A stretch of DNA of 64,000 nt, from NCBI GenBank assembly GCA_023443315.1, contig JAEZVA010000044.1, positions 1-64,000 of the forward strand. Direction: 5' to 3'. Positions 9,336-17,773 of this stretch are shown one piece after another. The DNA is from Bacillota bacterium (GTDB lineage: Bacteria > Bacillota > Clostridia > Oscillospirales > Ruminococcaceae). The notes under the pieces are model-generated. The model was not told where the DNA came from, made no database searches, and saw only the letters and a list, made by a program, of their open reading frames with translations. Positions within the stretch are counted from its first letter, which is position 1. Each line of letters starts with the position of its first letter. A program made the position numbers and the translations under genes.

Positions 9336-9860
9336 TTAAAATAGCTTTTTGCTCAGCCCCGTTTTTTCCAGTGTATATACGAGCAGCGGACCCAGAATAA
9401 CACACGGAACCAGCTGCCCTACCGCTACAAACGCCGCATTAAGCAAAAACGGCTCGGGGGCAAGGGAGTTTGTAAACAAAATAGATAGCTCGCCGCCGAT
9501 GACAACCGCGTTGATTAGTACAGGCCACAGAGCGGACAGAAACGGTAGTTTACCGACGCGAATATTGCGGGTTAGATAGCTGAGCACGGCGGCAATCAGC
9601 GTCGCGGCGGTGCCGAACAGGATGTCAAACGCGCCGAGGATGTTAACGCCCATCGCAAAGCCGACGGCGTTTGCGATCAGGCAGCCTACGGTAAGCCCGT
9701 AGATGCTGGGCACCGAGAACACCGCAAGCAGGGTTAACGCCTCCGCAAAGCGAATTTGTACCTGCCCAAAGCTTAAAGGGGAAAGCGCAAGGGTGAGGGC
9801 TGCGTACAATGCCGCAATCATAGCAGCTTGTGCAATTGAATACACCGAGTTTTTCTTCAT
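9336..9860 (-). CDS. queT: QueT-type ECF transporter S component (queuosine precursor)
   Basis: Membrane substrate-binding subunit of an energy-coupling-factor importer, probably for preQ1 or queuine. It has the QueT signature near the N-terminus: MIAALYAALTLALSPLSFG followed by QVQIRFAEALTLL. About five to six hydrophobic helices fill its 174 residues. The ECF ATPases and EcfT are not in the window. ATG 9860 follows AAAGGATT. A structured leader and a good promoter lie upstream. Confidence 0.88.
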   Translation of the reverse strand: MKKNSVYSIAQAAMIAALYAALTLALSPLSFGQVQIRFAEALTLLAVFSVPSIYGLTVGCLIANAVGFAMGVNILGAFDILFGTAATLIAAVLSYLTRNIRVGKLPFLSALWPVLINAVVIGGELSILFTNSLAPEPFLLNAAFVAVGQLVPCVILGPLLVYTLEKTGLSKKLF

Positions 9861-9958
9861 GTCAAATAATCCTTTCGTAGTGTTTGTTTAACGCCCCGGG
9901 GGTTGCCGGGCGTAGGTCAGGATTTTGCGAACTGACCATTGCGTCAAAACGACACAAT
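9861..9958 (-). promoter_or_regulatory. Structured queT leader, candidate preQ1-type riboswitch
   Basis: The roughly 98-nt leader folds into two hairpins. One is GGTCAG / CTGACC (loop TTCGCAAAATC). The other is a GC-rich stem ACGCCC-GG / CC-GGGGCGT. It is followed by the A-rich tail TTAAACAAAC and then the ribosome site AAAGGAT. A short GC stem with an A-rich tail next to the Shine-Dalgarno is reminiscent of class I preQ1 riboswitches. I could not match the full consensus, so the class is uncertain. Confidence 0.35.
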
Positions 9959-9964
9959 AAAAGC

Positions 9965-9993
9965 AGTATATCGTATCTTCTACAAAAAGTAAA
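9965..9993 (-). promoter_or_regulatory. Sigma-A promoter of queT
   Basis: On the minus strand, TTTACT (9993-9988), a 17-bp spacer, then TATACT (9970-9965). The predicted start near 9958 leaves the structured leader in the transcript. Confidence 0.6.
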
Positions 9994-10101
9994 CCGAACA
10001 AATTGAGCACAGGGAAAAACAAACCCGAGCGGGTACTTTTTCTGTACATATTTTTGTGATATGATAAACACAATTAAATTACGCAAAAGGGCGGGCGAGA
10101 T

Positions 10102-10560
10102 ATGGAGAAGATTTCTAGCTTTACAGTAAACCATTTAGTACTGCAAAAGGGGATGTATATCTCTCGCATCGACGGCGATATCATCACTTACGATATTCGA
10201 ATGTGCAAACCAAACGCGGGGTTTTACCTTGAAAACGCCGCGCTGCATACGTTTGAGCACCTGTTTGCCACCTTTGCCCGCAACTCGCCGCTTAGCGGTA
10301 ATGTGGTTTACGTCGGCCCCATGGGCTGCCGAACCGGCTTTTATCTGCTAGTACGCGGCATTACACATGAGCAGGCCATAGCGCTTGTACAGCAGTCGTT
10401 TGCGTTTATCCGCGATTACGACGGGCTAATACCGGGTGCGAGCGAGATCGAGTGCGGCAATTACCTCGATCACGACCTTGCTGGGGCAAAGCGCTATGCC
10501 GCCGAGATGTGCGACGTGCTGAGCGGTTACACCGTGCAAAGACTACACTATACCGAATGA
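10102..10560 (+). CDS. luxS: S-ribosylhomocysteine lyase
   Basis: Cleaves S-ribosylhomocysteine to homocysteine and the autoinducer-2 precursor DPD in the activated methyl cycle. The metal-binding HTFEH (HxxEH) lies near residue 50. The catalytic Cys is in GPMGCRTGFY near residue 76, and the second metal-site Cys is in ECGNY near residue 120. At 152 residues it has the usual length. It is divergent from queT, with no pfs gene beside it. A weak TATGAT -10 element is at 10060-10065. Confidence 0.95.
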   Translation: MEKISSFTVNHLVLQKGMYISRIDGDIITYDIRMCKPNAGFYLENAALHTFEHLFATFARNSPLSGNVVYVGPMGCRTGFYLLVRGITHEQAIALVQQSFAFIRDYDGLIPGASEIECGNYLDHDLAGAKRYAAEMCDVLSGYTVQRLHYTE

Positions 10561-10632
10561 GTTGGCATGAATTCGTCAACAATTTTGATATGGGATAGAT
10601 AACGAGAACGACAGAAGGGGGAGGAACGCGCA

Positions 10633-11982
10633 TTGAGCACTAAAATCATCAGAGAGTCTGACTTTGGCAGATGGCACAGGCTTGACAATTCGGCAAAGAT
10701 ATTTCCGGCTGCGTCCTCCGTTACCACCGCGAATGTATTTCGGCTGGCGTGCGTGCTCAAAGAGCAGGTGAACCCCGAGCTTTTGCAGCAGGCGCTCGAA
10801 CAGACCCTGCCGCGTTTTCCCGCGTTTGCGGTGCGCATGCGTGCAGGGCTGTTCTGGTACTACTTTGAGAACAATCCCCTGCGCCCCACCGTTACCCATG
10901 AGGAGCTGTACCCCTGCGCGCCGATGAACCGCAAGGAGAACCTAGGCTACCTGTTTCGGGTGCTGTACCACGGGCAGCGTGTATCGCTTGAAACCTACCA
11001 CGCGCTGACCGACGGAACGGGCGCAATGGAGTTTTTGCTTGAGATTATAAGCGTTTACCTGCACCTTTCTCACAGCGATACATTAACGGGGATACAGGAA
11101 TATACCCAGCCCGAGCCCCCGAATGCGGGGGAGCTGACCGACAGCTACCGCGAGATCTACCGCAAGACGCGGGGATATCAGCCTGATACGCGCAAGGCGT
11201 ATTATATCAAAGGCACCGCGCTGCCATTTACGGCGGTCAAGGTGGTACACGGCGTGATGGATACCGGGGTGCTACTTGCGCGGGCAAGGGAACGCAAGGT
11301 GACGGTAACGGCGTTATTGTCGGCGCTTCTCATCTACAGCATATACACCGATTGTGTCCCAGATCGTGCTACGCGCCAACCGATTGTTGTGGCGTTGCCG
11401 GTAAACCTGCGCGGGGTGTTTGGTAACCGCACCGCGCTGAACTTTTTTGAGTGTGTAAATGTGGGCATGACATTCGACCGCGGCACAACAACCTTCGGCG
11501 AGGTATTGGAGGCAGTCAAAGAGCAGCTGGCAAAGCAGCTGGAAAAGGACAACCTGATGGCGCAAAACGCGTACAAGGTAGGCTTTTCGCGTGTGCTTGC
11601 GTTACGCGTTGTGCCTTTGTTTTTAAAGAATATTATTTTGGGTGCTATTTACCGGCGCGGGGAGCTGGCTGGGACCACCGTGATTTCTAATCTGGGAAGG
11701 GTGTTGCTACCAGAGGAACAGACCTCGTATATCGAGCGGTTTGAGTTTACGCTCTCGCCCACCCGTGAGAACCACGTTAAGTGCGCCGTGTGCTCTTTTG
11801 GCGACCGTATGGTGGTGACTTTTTCGTCCTCTATTGAACAAAACGATGTGGCGCGCGCTTTCTTTCGCCACCTTGCCGAGTTGGGGATTCGGGTAACGGT
11901 GGAGGCAAACTATCTCACTGAGCGCAAAGAACGCGTACGGCGTAAAGAAGAGGATACGCATAAAGGGAATAAAGAGGCATAA
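10633..11982 (+). CDS. Alcohol acetyltransferase / condensation-like acyltransferase
   Basis: A 449-residue protein of the CAT-like BAHD/condensation fold, similar to proteins annotated as alcohol acetyltransferase in Clostridia. The catalytic motif is the HxxxDG-type YHALTDGTG near residue 120. A second conserved area LPVNLRGVFGNRTALNFF lies near 255. It starts with TTG 10633, supported by GGGGGAGGAACG directly upstream. The C-terminal 25 residues are highly charged. It is followed 14 bp later by a small basic protein and then a DUF6320 protein, forming one operon. Acyl donor and acceptor are unknown. Confidence 0.75.
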   Translation: MSTKIIRESDFGRWHRLDNSAKIFPAASSVTTANVFRLACVLKEQVNPELLQQALEQTLPRFPAFAVRMRAGLFWYYFENNPLRPTVTHEELYPCAPMNRKENLGYLFRVLYHGQRVSLETYHALTDGTGAMEFLLEIISVYLHLSHSDTLTGIQEYTQPEPPNAGELTDSYREIYRKTRGYQPDTRKAYYIKGTALPFTAVKVVHGVMDTGVLLARARERKVTVTALLSALLIYSIYTDCVPDRATRQPIVVALPVNLRGVFGNRTALNFFECVNVGMTFDRGTTTFGEVLEAVKEQLAKQLEKDNLMAQNAYKVGFSRVLALRVVPLFLKNIILGAIYRRGELAGTTVISNLGRVLLPEEQTSYIERFEFTLSPTRENHVKCAVCSFGDRMVVTFSSSIEQNDVARAFFRHLAELGIRVTVEANYLTERKERVRRKEEDTHKGNKEA

Positions 11983-11996
11983 AAGGAGAGACGACG

Positions 11997-12230
11997 ATGA
12001 AGGAGTCGGTCAAGGGGCAATCCCTTAAGATGACTAGCCCTGAGCGCAAGCAGCTAAGAATTGCCGCAAAGCAGGAGAAAAAGCAGGATAAACAGCGCGC
12101 AAAGCTTGAAAAGCAGCGGAGAAAAGCGCAAAGAAAGCTCGAGCGTGCCGAACATCGTTGGCAGCTTGCGGCGTTTAAGCAGGACATCAAGGAGCTATTT
12201 CGCCGTCGCAAGCAGCAGGGTAAGGGATGA
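11997..12230 (+). CDS. Small Lys/Arg-rich coiled-coil protein
   Basis: 77 residues, extremely rich in Lys, Arg, Gln and Glu (QEKKQDKQRAKLEKQRRKAQ), predicted as one long charged helix. No enzyme motif. AAAGGAGAG precedes the ATG. It sits between the acetyltransferase and the DUF6320 gene with near-zero spacing, so it is probably co-expressed with them. It could bind nucleic acid or act as an adaptor. Function unknown. Confidence 0.6.
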   Translation: MKESVKGQSLKMTSPERKQLRIAAKQEKKQDKQRAKLEKQRRKAQRKLERAEHRWQLAAFKQDIKELFRRRKQQGKG

Positions 12231-12250
12231 CCAACAGGGGAGGAATCGGC

Positions 12251-12943
12251 ATGAATCATTGTAGCGCATGCAAAGTGAACGTTGCCAACGAAACACGGCA
12301 TTGCCCGTTGTGCGGACAGGTTTTGACTACCTGCGTGAGCGAAGAACCAAACGAGCCACAGGTAGCGTGTAAAAATACCTATCCCGTAATAGCAGAAAGC
12401 TTTTTTGGCTACAATTTTTGGCTTCGGTTTGCGGTGTTTGTCTCTTACACTGCGGCAATCGTCTGTCTGCTTGTGGATTACTTTACGTCTGGGGGCAGGA
12501 TTGGCTGGTCTATTATTGTGCTTTCGGGTATTGTCTATGTTTGGGTGACTGTTACGTGGTCGCTGCGCAGCATGCGTAACTTTGCGTTTCGGTATGGGGT
12601 GCAGATTGTCAGCATCGGGGCAGGGCTCTACATCATCGACTATTTTTCAGGCGCAACTGGATGGTCGCTTGACTATGCCATCCCGTTCTTTTTAATGCTT
12701 GCAACCTTTGCCATTACGCTATTAATCCTGCTCAAGCGGGTGGGTCGCATGGAATACCTGCTGTGCCAGCTTGTGATTGGCGCGTTTGGTTTAGTGCCGC
12801 TTATTCTGCTGCCGTTTGGGGTGCAGCAGGTGGCGTGGCCGTCGGTTGCGTCGGGTGCCTATGCGCTGATTACCTTAGGCTCCACGGTGTTGTTTGCCGA
12901 CAGGCATGTCGGTCGGGAGCTTACAAAACGGTTTCACATCTAG
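12251..12943 (+). CDS. DUF6320-like membrane protein with N-terminal zinc ribbon
   Basis: Begins with a four-Cys zinc ribbon (CSACKVNV..HCPLCGQV), followed by about six transmembrane helices from residue 55 on. ATG 12251 is chosen because GGGGAGG lies about 9 bases upstream. An ATG at 12227 overlaps the preceding stop but lacks such spacing. In Clostridia such proteins are found beside alcohol acetyltransferase-like genes, as here. Molecular role unknown. Confidence 0.7.
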   Translation: MNHCSACKVNVANETRHCPLCGQVLTTCVSEEPNEPQVACKNTYPVIAESFFGYNFWLRFAVFVSYTAAIVCLLVDYFTSGGRIGWSIIVLSGIVYVWVTVTWSLRSMRNFAFRYGVQIVSIGAGLYIIDYFSGATGWSLDYAIPFFLMLATFAITLLILLKRVGRMEYLLCQLVIGAFGLVPLILLPFGVQQVAWPSVASGAYALITLGSTVLFADRHVGRELTKRFHI

Positions 12944-12965
12944 CATTTGACTCCGGAAAAATGTA

Positions 12966-12995
12966 AACCCGTCGGGTTGTGCCCACGGGTTTTTT
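12966..12995 (+). terminator. Terminator of the acetyltransferase operon
   Basis: Stem AACCCGT / ACGGGTT followed by TTTTTT, 22 bp after the DUF6320 stop. The purA promoter starts inside this hairpin. Confidence 0.8.
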
Positions 12996-13005
12996 CTGTT
13001 ATAAT
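12977..13005 (+). promoter_or_regulatory. Sigma-A promoter of purA
   Basis: TTGTGC (12977-12982), a 17-bp spacer, then TATAAT (13000-13005). It overlaps the upstream terminator, a compact arrangement of independent units. Confidence 0.65.
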
Positions 13006-13089
13006 GTTTTGGGTACGAAAGCACTTTAGTGGTTTAATGTATTGCCACAATCTAGGGGCGAGTTTCCCTAAGAAATGAGGTCTGTTTCT

Positions 13090-14364
13090 ATGCCAGCCAG
13101 AGTAGTAGTCGGCGTACAGTGGGGCGACGAGGGAAAAGGTAAGATTATCGATATCCTTGCTTCACGTGCGGATGTTGTGGTAAGAAGTCAGGGCGGTAAC
13201 AACGCCGGTCATACCGTGGAGAACGACGGCGAGGTTTACAAACTGCACCTGATTCCGTCGGGTATTCTGTACAAAGGCACGCCCTGCTTAGTAGGCTGCG
13301 GCGTGGTTATCGACCCTGTGAGCATCCTGCAGGAGATTGACGGTCTTGAAGAGCGCGGTATTAGCTGCGACAACCTGCGCATCGACCCCCGCGCACATGT
13401 GATTATGCCGTGGCACCTCGTGCTTGACGGGCTAAGCGAGACCTATCGCGGCAAAAGCGATATCGGCACCACCAAACGCGGCATTGGTCCGTGTTATATG
13501 GATAAGGCGGAGCGTTCAGGGCTTCGCATCTACGACGTAATTAACCCCGACCTGCTGCGTGAAAAGACGCGGACAACAGGCGAGCTGAAGAATAAAATCA
13601 TTACTCAGGTCTACGGCGGTGAGCCGGTGGATATTGAGAAAACCATCGAACTCTATACCCAGTGCGGCGAGCGCCTAAAAAAATACGTTGCCGATGTATC
13701 GGTGCTTGCGTTTGAGGCAGTAAAAGCGGGCAAGGACGTGTTGTTTGAGGGCGCGCAGGGAACGCTGCTGGACATCGACGTGGGCACCTACCCCTTTGTC
13801 ACCTCGTCGCATCCTGTTTCGGGCGGCGTGTGCATCGGCACAGGGCTTGGTCCCACCGCAATCGACTCGGTGCTTGGTGTATGCAAAAGCTATACCACTC
13901 GCGTGGGTAAGGGACCGTTTCCCACCGAGCTTGACAACGAGATTGGTGAGCGCATCCGCACGGCGGGTCACGAGTTCGGCACCACCACAGGTCGCCCCCG
14001 CAGAACTGGCTGGTTTGATTCGGTGATTCTGCGCCACTCGGTGCGCGTAAACGGCTTAACAGAGCTTGCGGTTAATAAGCTCGATACCCTTTCGGGGATT
14101 GGTTCGCTTTCGGTATGTGTGGCATACCGTCTGCCCGACGGCACCGTGACAAACGATTACCCCCCCACGCTCGAGGAGCTGGAGGGCTGCACCCCCGTTT
14201 ACGAGGAGCTGCCCGGCTTTAACGAGGATATTACGGGATGCAGAAGCTTTGACGACCTGCCCGCAACGTGCAAAAGCTACATTGCACGCCTAGAGGAGCT
14301 GTGCGGCTGCCGCATTAGCATGGTAGGCGTAGGTCCCGCGCGCACGCAGAACCTAGAGCGGTAA
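13090..14364 (+). CDS. purA: Adenylosuccinate synthase
   Basis: Joins IMP and aspartate using GTP, the first committed step from IMP to AMP. The GTP-binding P-loop-like GVQWGDEGKGK is near the N-terminus and NNAGHTVENDG follows. IGTTKRGIGPCYMDK, FEGAQGTLLDIDVGTYPFVTSS (in parts) and TTTGRPRRTGWFD are all present. Start ATG 13090 gives the usual MPARVVVGVQWGD, with GAGG about 9 bases upstream. The in-frame ATG at 13075 is less well supported. Monocistronic, with its own promoter and terminator. Confidence 0.96.
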   Translation: MPARVVVGVQWGDEGKGKIIDILASRADVVVRSQGGNNAGHTVENDGEVYKLHLIPSGILYKGTPCLVGCGVVIDPVSILQEIDGLEERGISCDNLRIDPRAHVIMPWHLVLDGLSETYRGKSDIGTTKRGIGPCYMDKAERSGLRIYDVINPDLLREKTRTTGELKNKIITQVYGGEPVDIEKTIELYTQCGERLKKYVADVSVLAFEAVKAGKDVLFEGAQGTLLDIDVGTYPFVTSSHPVSGGVCIGTGLGPTAIDSVLGVCKSYTTRVGKGPFPTELDNEIGERIRTAGHEFGTTTGRPRRTGWFDSVILRHSVRVNGLTELAVNKLDTLSGIGSLSVCVAYRLPDGTVTNDYPPTLEELEGCTPVYEELPGFNEDITGCRSFDDLPATCKSYIARLEELCGCRISMVGVGPARTQNLER

Positions 14365-14381
14365 ACGAAACAAAATATTAT

Positions 14382-14425
14382 AACACCCGGCAGGGTATCC
14401 CCATTGGGATACTATGCCGGGTGTT
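14382..14425. terminator. Bidirectional terminator between purA and the ABC exporter
   Basis: Long stem AACACCCGGCA... / ...TGCCGGGTGTT with an inner stem GGGTATCCC / GGGATAC. It is followed by a TTTTG tail on the plus strand and an AT-rich tail on the minus strand. Serves two convergent genes. Confidence 0.8.
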
Positions 14426-14454
14426 TTGTCGTTGGCGCAGTGGTATGACGCGTG

Positions 14455-16143
14455 TTATTGTGCTGCTACATGGAAGAACCGCGAGAACGCGCCCTGCATA
14501 GCGAGCAGGTCATCAAGGTGCCCGTGCTCCGCAACCCGCCCGTCTTCTAGATAGAAGATCTCGTCATACAGCCGCAGTGTTTCTGCGCTCATGTTGTGGG
14601 TGATGCTGATAAGCGTGAGATCGTCACGGTTTAACAGACGGTGCTCGATGTCGTAGGCGGTCTGCCGGTCGATGGAAGAGGTTCCCTCATCAAGTATCAG
14701 CAGCGGTGTTTTGCGAATTAGCGCCCGCGCAACGGCGATGCGCTGACGCTCGCCCCCCGAAAGAGAGGCGCCGTTTTCGCCAGTATGTACCTCAAGCCGA
14801 TCGGGCAGGCGCGCAATCATCGACTGTAGCCCGCTTCCCTGGAGCGCGGCGTCCAGTTCACTGTCTGTATAGCTGTTGTACAGGCAGATGTTGTGCCGTA
14901 TGCTGCCGCAAAACAGAGTAACCTTTTGGTGTATGACCGAGAGCAGACCGCGCAACGAATCGGGCAGCAGTGTTTGAATCTCGCTGCCGTCGTATCGGAT
15001 ACTGCCGGAGAAACCCTGTAGGTCGCCCGAGAGTAGACGGATTAAGGTTGTTTTACCGCAGCCGCTACGCCCCGTCACCGCGATCTTTTTCCCCTTTTCA
15101 ATCGTCATGGTTACACCCTTTAAAACAGGCTGTTCTTCGTCATAGGCAAAGCACAGGTTTTCTACGGCAATCTGGCTTGTAAGTGTTGCGGGCAATGTCC
15201 CCTGCAATGCCGTGTCTTGATAGCTTGCAAGGCTTTCAAGCCGGTTTAATACCGGCACGACGCCCTGCATGCGCGGCGCGCTCTGCATAATGACCATAAT
15301 TGGAGTTACAAACGAGCTGCTCAGCTGAATCAGCGCAAGCAATACACCTGCCGTGATGCTGCCGATAATCACCATATATGCGCCAATAAAGATACCCGAA
15401 AATAGCGTAAAGTACGCAAGCACCTCCGAGACGCTTTCGTTTGCCGCGTTAACGCGGTCACTGCGCGCTGCGGCATGGATGAGCTGCTTGTTCTCGATAT
15501 CAAAATCCGCCTGTACAGGTCTATCAAGCAGGTAACATTTTATCACCTCATACCCCGCAAGCAGTTCTTTGGTCTTTTGCGTAAAGGCAGACATTGCAAG
15601 GGATAACGCATCCTGCCTTTTTTGCAGTGCTTTGCCGAACAAAGCGGGCACACACAGCATCAGTACAAGAAAACCAATCAGGCACAGCGCAATCACAGGG
15701 CTGATGGTAAACAGCACGACCAGTGCCGCGACAAACAGCACCGCCTGTTGCAGGCTGAGCAGCAGAGGCACGATTAGGTTGTCTTCCACCAGTTTCATAT
15801 CGTTTGTTAGTGCCGATAGATACTGCGCGGTATCTACGCTGGCAAAATCTTGGGGGGTTTGGCGTAGCACACCGCGAAACACCAGCGTTCTCAGGTAACC
15901 CATCAGGCTTCGCGTCAGCCGTTTGCCTACGGCGGTGCACACAATGCCGAGTACGCCGATTAGAACAAGGTACAGCACCGCGCCGAGTATCACATCTCGG
16001 AATCTGTTCATATCCCCGCTAAGAGCGGTGTCGGTAACCTGCTGCAGAATAATTGCAATGTACACATATGCCGTGGAGGAAAGGATGCTAAGCGCGATGG
16101 TAACGATAAGCAACAGCTTATACTTCTTTAGGCACGCCTTCAT
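14455..16143 (-). CDS. ABC exporter, fused membrane and ATPase domains
   Basis: Half-transporter of the type I exporter family. Six membrane helices fill residues 1-300 and a nucleotide-binding domain follows. Walker A is VTGRSGCGKTTLI near residue 362, the signature is SLSGGERQRIAVARAL, Walker B is LLILDEGTSSID, and the switch His is SITHNMS. A homodimer or a partner encoded elsewhere is needed. GGAGTGATGACTT precedes ATG 16143. It lies downstream of the ArsR-type gene with a terminator and an inverted repeat between them, which suggests regulation by that protein. Substrate unknown (drug, lipid or peptide). Confidence 0.88.
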   Translation of the reverse strand: MKACLKKYKLLLIVTIALSILSSTAYVYIAIILQQVTDTALSGDMNRFRDVILGAVLYLVLIGVLGIVCTAVGKRLTRSLMGYLRTLVFRGVLRQTPQDFASVDTAQYLSALTNDMKLVEDNLIVPLLLSLQQAVLFVAALVVLFTISPVIALCLIGFLVLMLCVPALFGKALQKRQDALSLAMSAFTQKTKELLAGYEVIKCYLLDRPVQADFDIENKQLIHAAARSDRVNAANESVSEVLAYFTLFSGIFIGAYMVIIGSITAGVLLALIQLSSSFVTPIMVIMQSAPRMQGVVPVLNRLESLASYQDTALQGTLPATLTSQIAVENLCFAYDEEQPVLKGVTMTIEKGKKIAVTGRSGCGKTTLIRLLSGDLQGFSGSIRYDGSEIQTLLPDSLRGLLSVIHQKVTLFCGSIRHNICLYNSYTDSELDAALQGSGLQSMIARLPDRLEVHTGENGASLSGGERQRIAVARALIRKTPLLILDEGTSSIDRQTAYDIEHRLLNRDDLTLISITHNMSAETLRLYDEIFYLEDGRVAEHGHLDDLLAMQGAFSRFFHVAAQ

Positions 16144-16228
16144 AAGTCATCACTCCAATTAGATAATTATAAAACATATTTGATTAACGTAAAACAAAAT
16201 TATCATAATATATGATTATTGTCAAGCA

Positions 16229-16248
16229 TGTTAGATAAATATCTAACA
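16229..16248. promoter_or_regulatory. Candidate operator of the ABC exporter
   Basis: Near-perfect dyad TGTTAGATA-AA-TATCTAACA with 9-bp arms, about 85 bp upstream of the exporter start. Size and position fit an ArsR-family operator. The adjacent regulator gene is the obvious candidate, though binding is inference. Confidence 0.5.
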
Positions 16249-16261
16249 TAAAAGATGAAAA

Positions 16262-16295
16262 ATTCCCGATACAGAGAGTTATCTGTATCGGGAAT
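16262..16295 (-). terminator. Terminator downstream of the ArsR-type regulator
   Basis: Perfect 13-bp stem ATTCCCGATACAG / CTGTATCGGGAAT with an 8-nt loop. On the minus strand it is followed by TTTTTCATCTTTT. It separates the regulator transcript from the exporter. Confidence 0.75.
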
Positions 16296-16400
16296 CGTAT
16301 TGGGGTCTATTATAAAACTTCAAAACTGCGTTAAAGCCACACTTGTAAAGCGAAATACCCATCACTTTTTGGGTTTAGAAACGCTTGAACCAATTTGTCG

Positions 16401-17429
16401 CTACAACAATTCCTGCTCCAATGCCGTAATAAAAGCACGCAGCGCATCGGTTTGCGGATAGTAATAGATGCGGTTGCCCTGCCTTTTGATGCCGACAAAT
16501 CCACAGGTGAGCAAAGCATTCAGATGATGTGACATGGTGGCGGCCGTAAGACCAAGCTGCTGCGCAATCTCCAAGTTATATTTCGACGATTCTTTTAGTG
16601 AGCGCAGCACGGATAGCTTGCTGCTGTCTGAGAGCGCCTTTAAACAGGAGAGAAGCTGTTCTGTTTGGTAGGGCGAATTGCCGTTTCTCGTGACAAGGGG
16701 GGTTAACAGCCCATAATAGCAACGGTTTGATATAATCAGCATCGAAATTGGTATTGCAAGGGTCGGGTAGACGGCGCTTGCTTCGGGAAATGAATCAACA
16801 AGGTTACTAAACACCTCGTTTTGCTTATCCGTTACTGCGTTTTGATACATTGTAGTCAGCTTTTTTATCGGCTGCTTTATCTCATCGTATGCCTGTTCAA
16901 ACGCAGGGAGATTCTCTTCAATCTGCTTCATAATACGTACTACATGAGCCTTTGGCGACTGCATAAGCTTTGTCAGCTGCCACTTGGCACTTTGCGATAG
17001 GGTAGTGGAGTCCCAAAACGCGATGATGTCATCCATCGTTTCGACCTGTTGCGGCAGGGCTTCGGTTGAAAACAACTCATTGTATATCGCGATGATCTCG
17101 GTGTTGATGACGCTGTCGGTCAGCGTATCAAGCCTGCCCATATCGTCGCGGTTCGCGCACAGCAGGGATAATAGTATCAGAGCAAAGTCATCGTCCTCCT
17201 GACTAGCGAGCATCGACTGCGGTCCGTCTGCGACCTTGTATTTTTCAAATGCCGCCACATAACGGTCATAGATCATAAGGTGCTTATTGTAAAAGCCTTC
17301 GGCATCTAGCACATGTTGAGAAAGGGCGTCTAGTAGATCCTGTTTAGCTTGCTGAACCCTTCCCGAAACAAGCAGAAGCCCGATGGTTTCAAAAAACGGG
17401 TCTAGCTCGGTGTGGATGTTGTTATGCAT
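16401..17429 (-). CDS. ArsR-family winged-helix regulator with long N-terminal domain
   Basis: The last 85 residues form an ArsR/HTH_5 DNA-binding domain: LKALSDSSKLSVLRSL, then LGLTAATMSHHLNAL as recognition helix, then the wing RQGNRIYYY. The preceding 250 helical residues are unrelated to simple ArsR proteins and probably sense a signal or dimerise. No obvious metal-binding Cys cluster is seen. ATG 17429 is set by CAGGAGG upstream; earlier in-frame codons are rejected. It is likely to control the exporter gene that follows on the same strand. Confidence 0.8.
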   Translation of the reverse strand: MHNNIHTELDPFFETIGLLLVSGRVQQAKQDLLDALSQHVLDAEGFYNKHLMIYDRYVAAFEKYKVADGPQSMLASQEDDDFALILLSLLCANRDDMGRLDTLTDSVINTEIIAIYNELFSTEALPQQVETMDDIIAFWDSTTLSQSAKWQLTKLMQSPKAHVVRIMKQIEENLPAFEQAYDEIKQPIKKLTTMYQNAVTDKQNEVFSNLVDSFPEASAVYPTLAIPISMLIISNRCYYGLLTPLVTRNGNSPYQTEQLLSCLKALSDSSKLSVLRSLKESSKYNLEIAQQLGLTAATMSHHLNALLTCGFVGIKRQGNRIYYYPQTDALRAFITALEQELL

Positions 17430-17722
17430 CGGTGCGCCTCCTGTTAGTTGTAAACTAGCCTTGCACAAGACATTGTTTTGGGAAAATAGAAAGGAACAAA
17501 ATTTGATGAACACGGGACTTTCATTAAGTATATGCCATTACACAAGGGATATCAAGTGTATTTGTATGGATGGCGGTGATGGGCAATAGAGCAGAAACGC
17601 AAATTACCATAAAATTCTTATCAATACCCCATACTAAATAACAACCAAAACGCTAACAATATGGGTATCCAAAATGTACGACCGACACTTCATAATTTGT
17701 CCATAAAAAGTATCGGAGAACG

Positions 17723-17752
17723 GCATAAAAGCATGGGATTACGTTAAAAATA
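17723..17752 (+). promoter_or_regulatory. Candidate forespore (sigma-F/G) promoter of spoIIQ
   Basis: GCATA (17723-17727), a 15-bp spacer, then GTTAAAAATA (17743-17752). The latter fits the GGnnAnAnTw type -10 apart from one position. No good sigma-A pair is seen here. In Bacillus spoIIQ is sigma-F dependent. The rest of the 344-bp gap before spoIIQ holds only the regulator's upstream region. Confidence 0.5.
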
Positions 17753-17773
17753 CATTCGGAGGTGTTGTTTACT

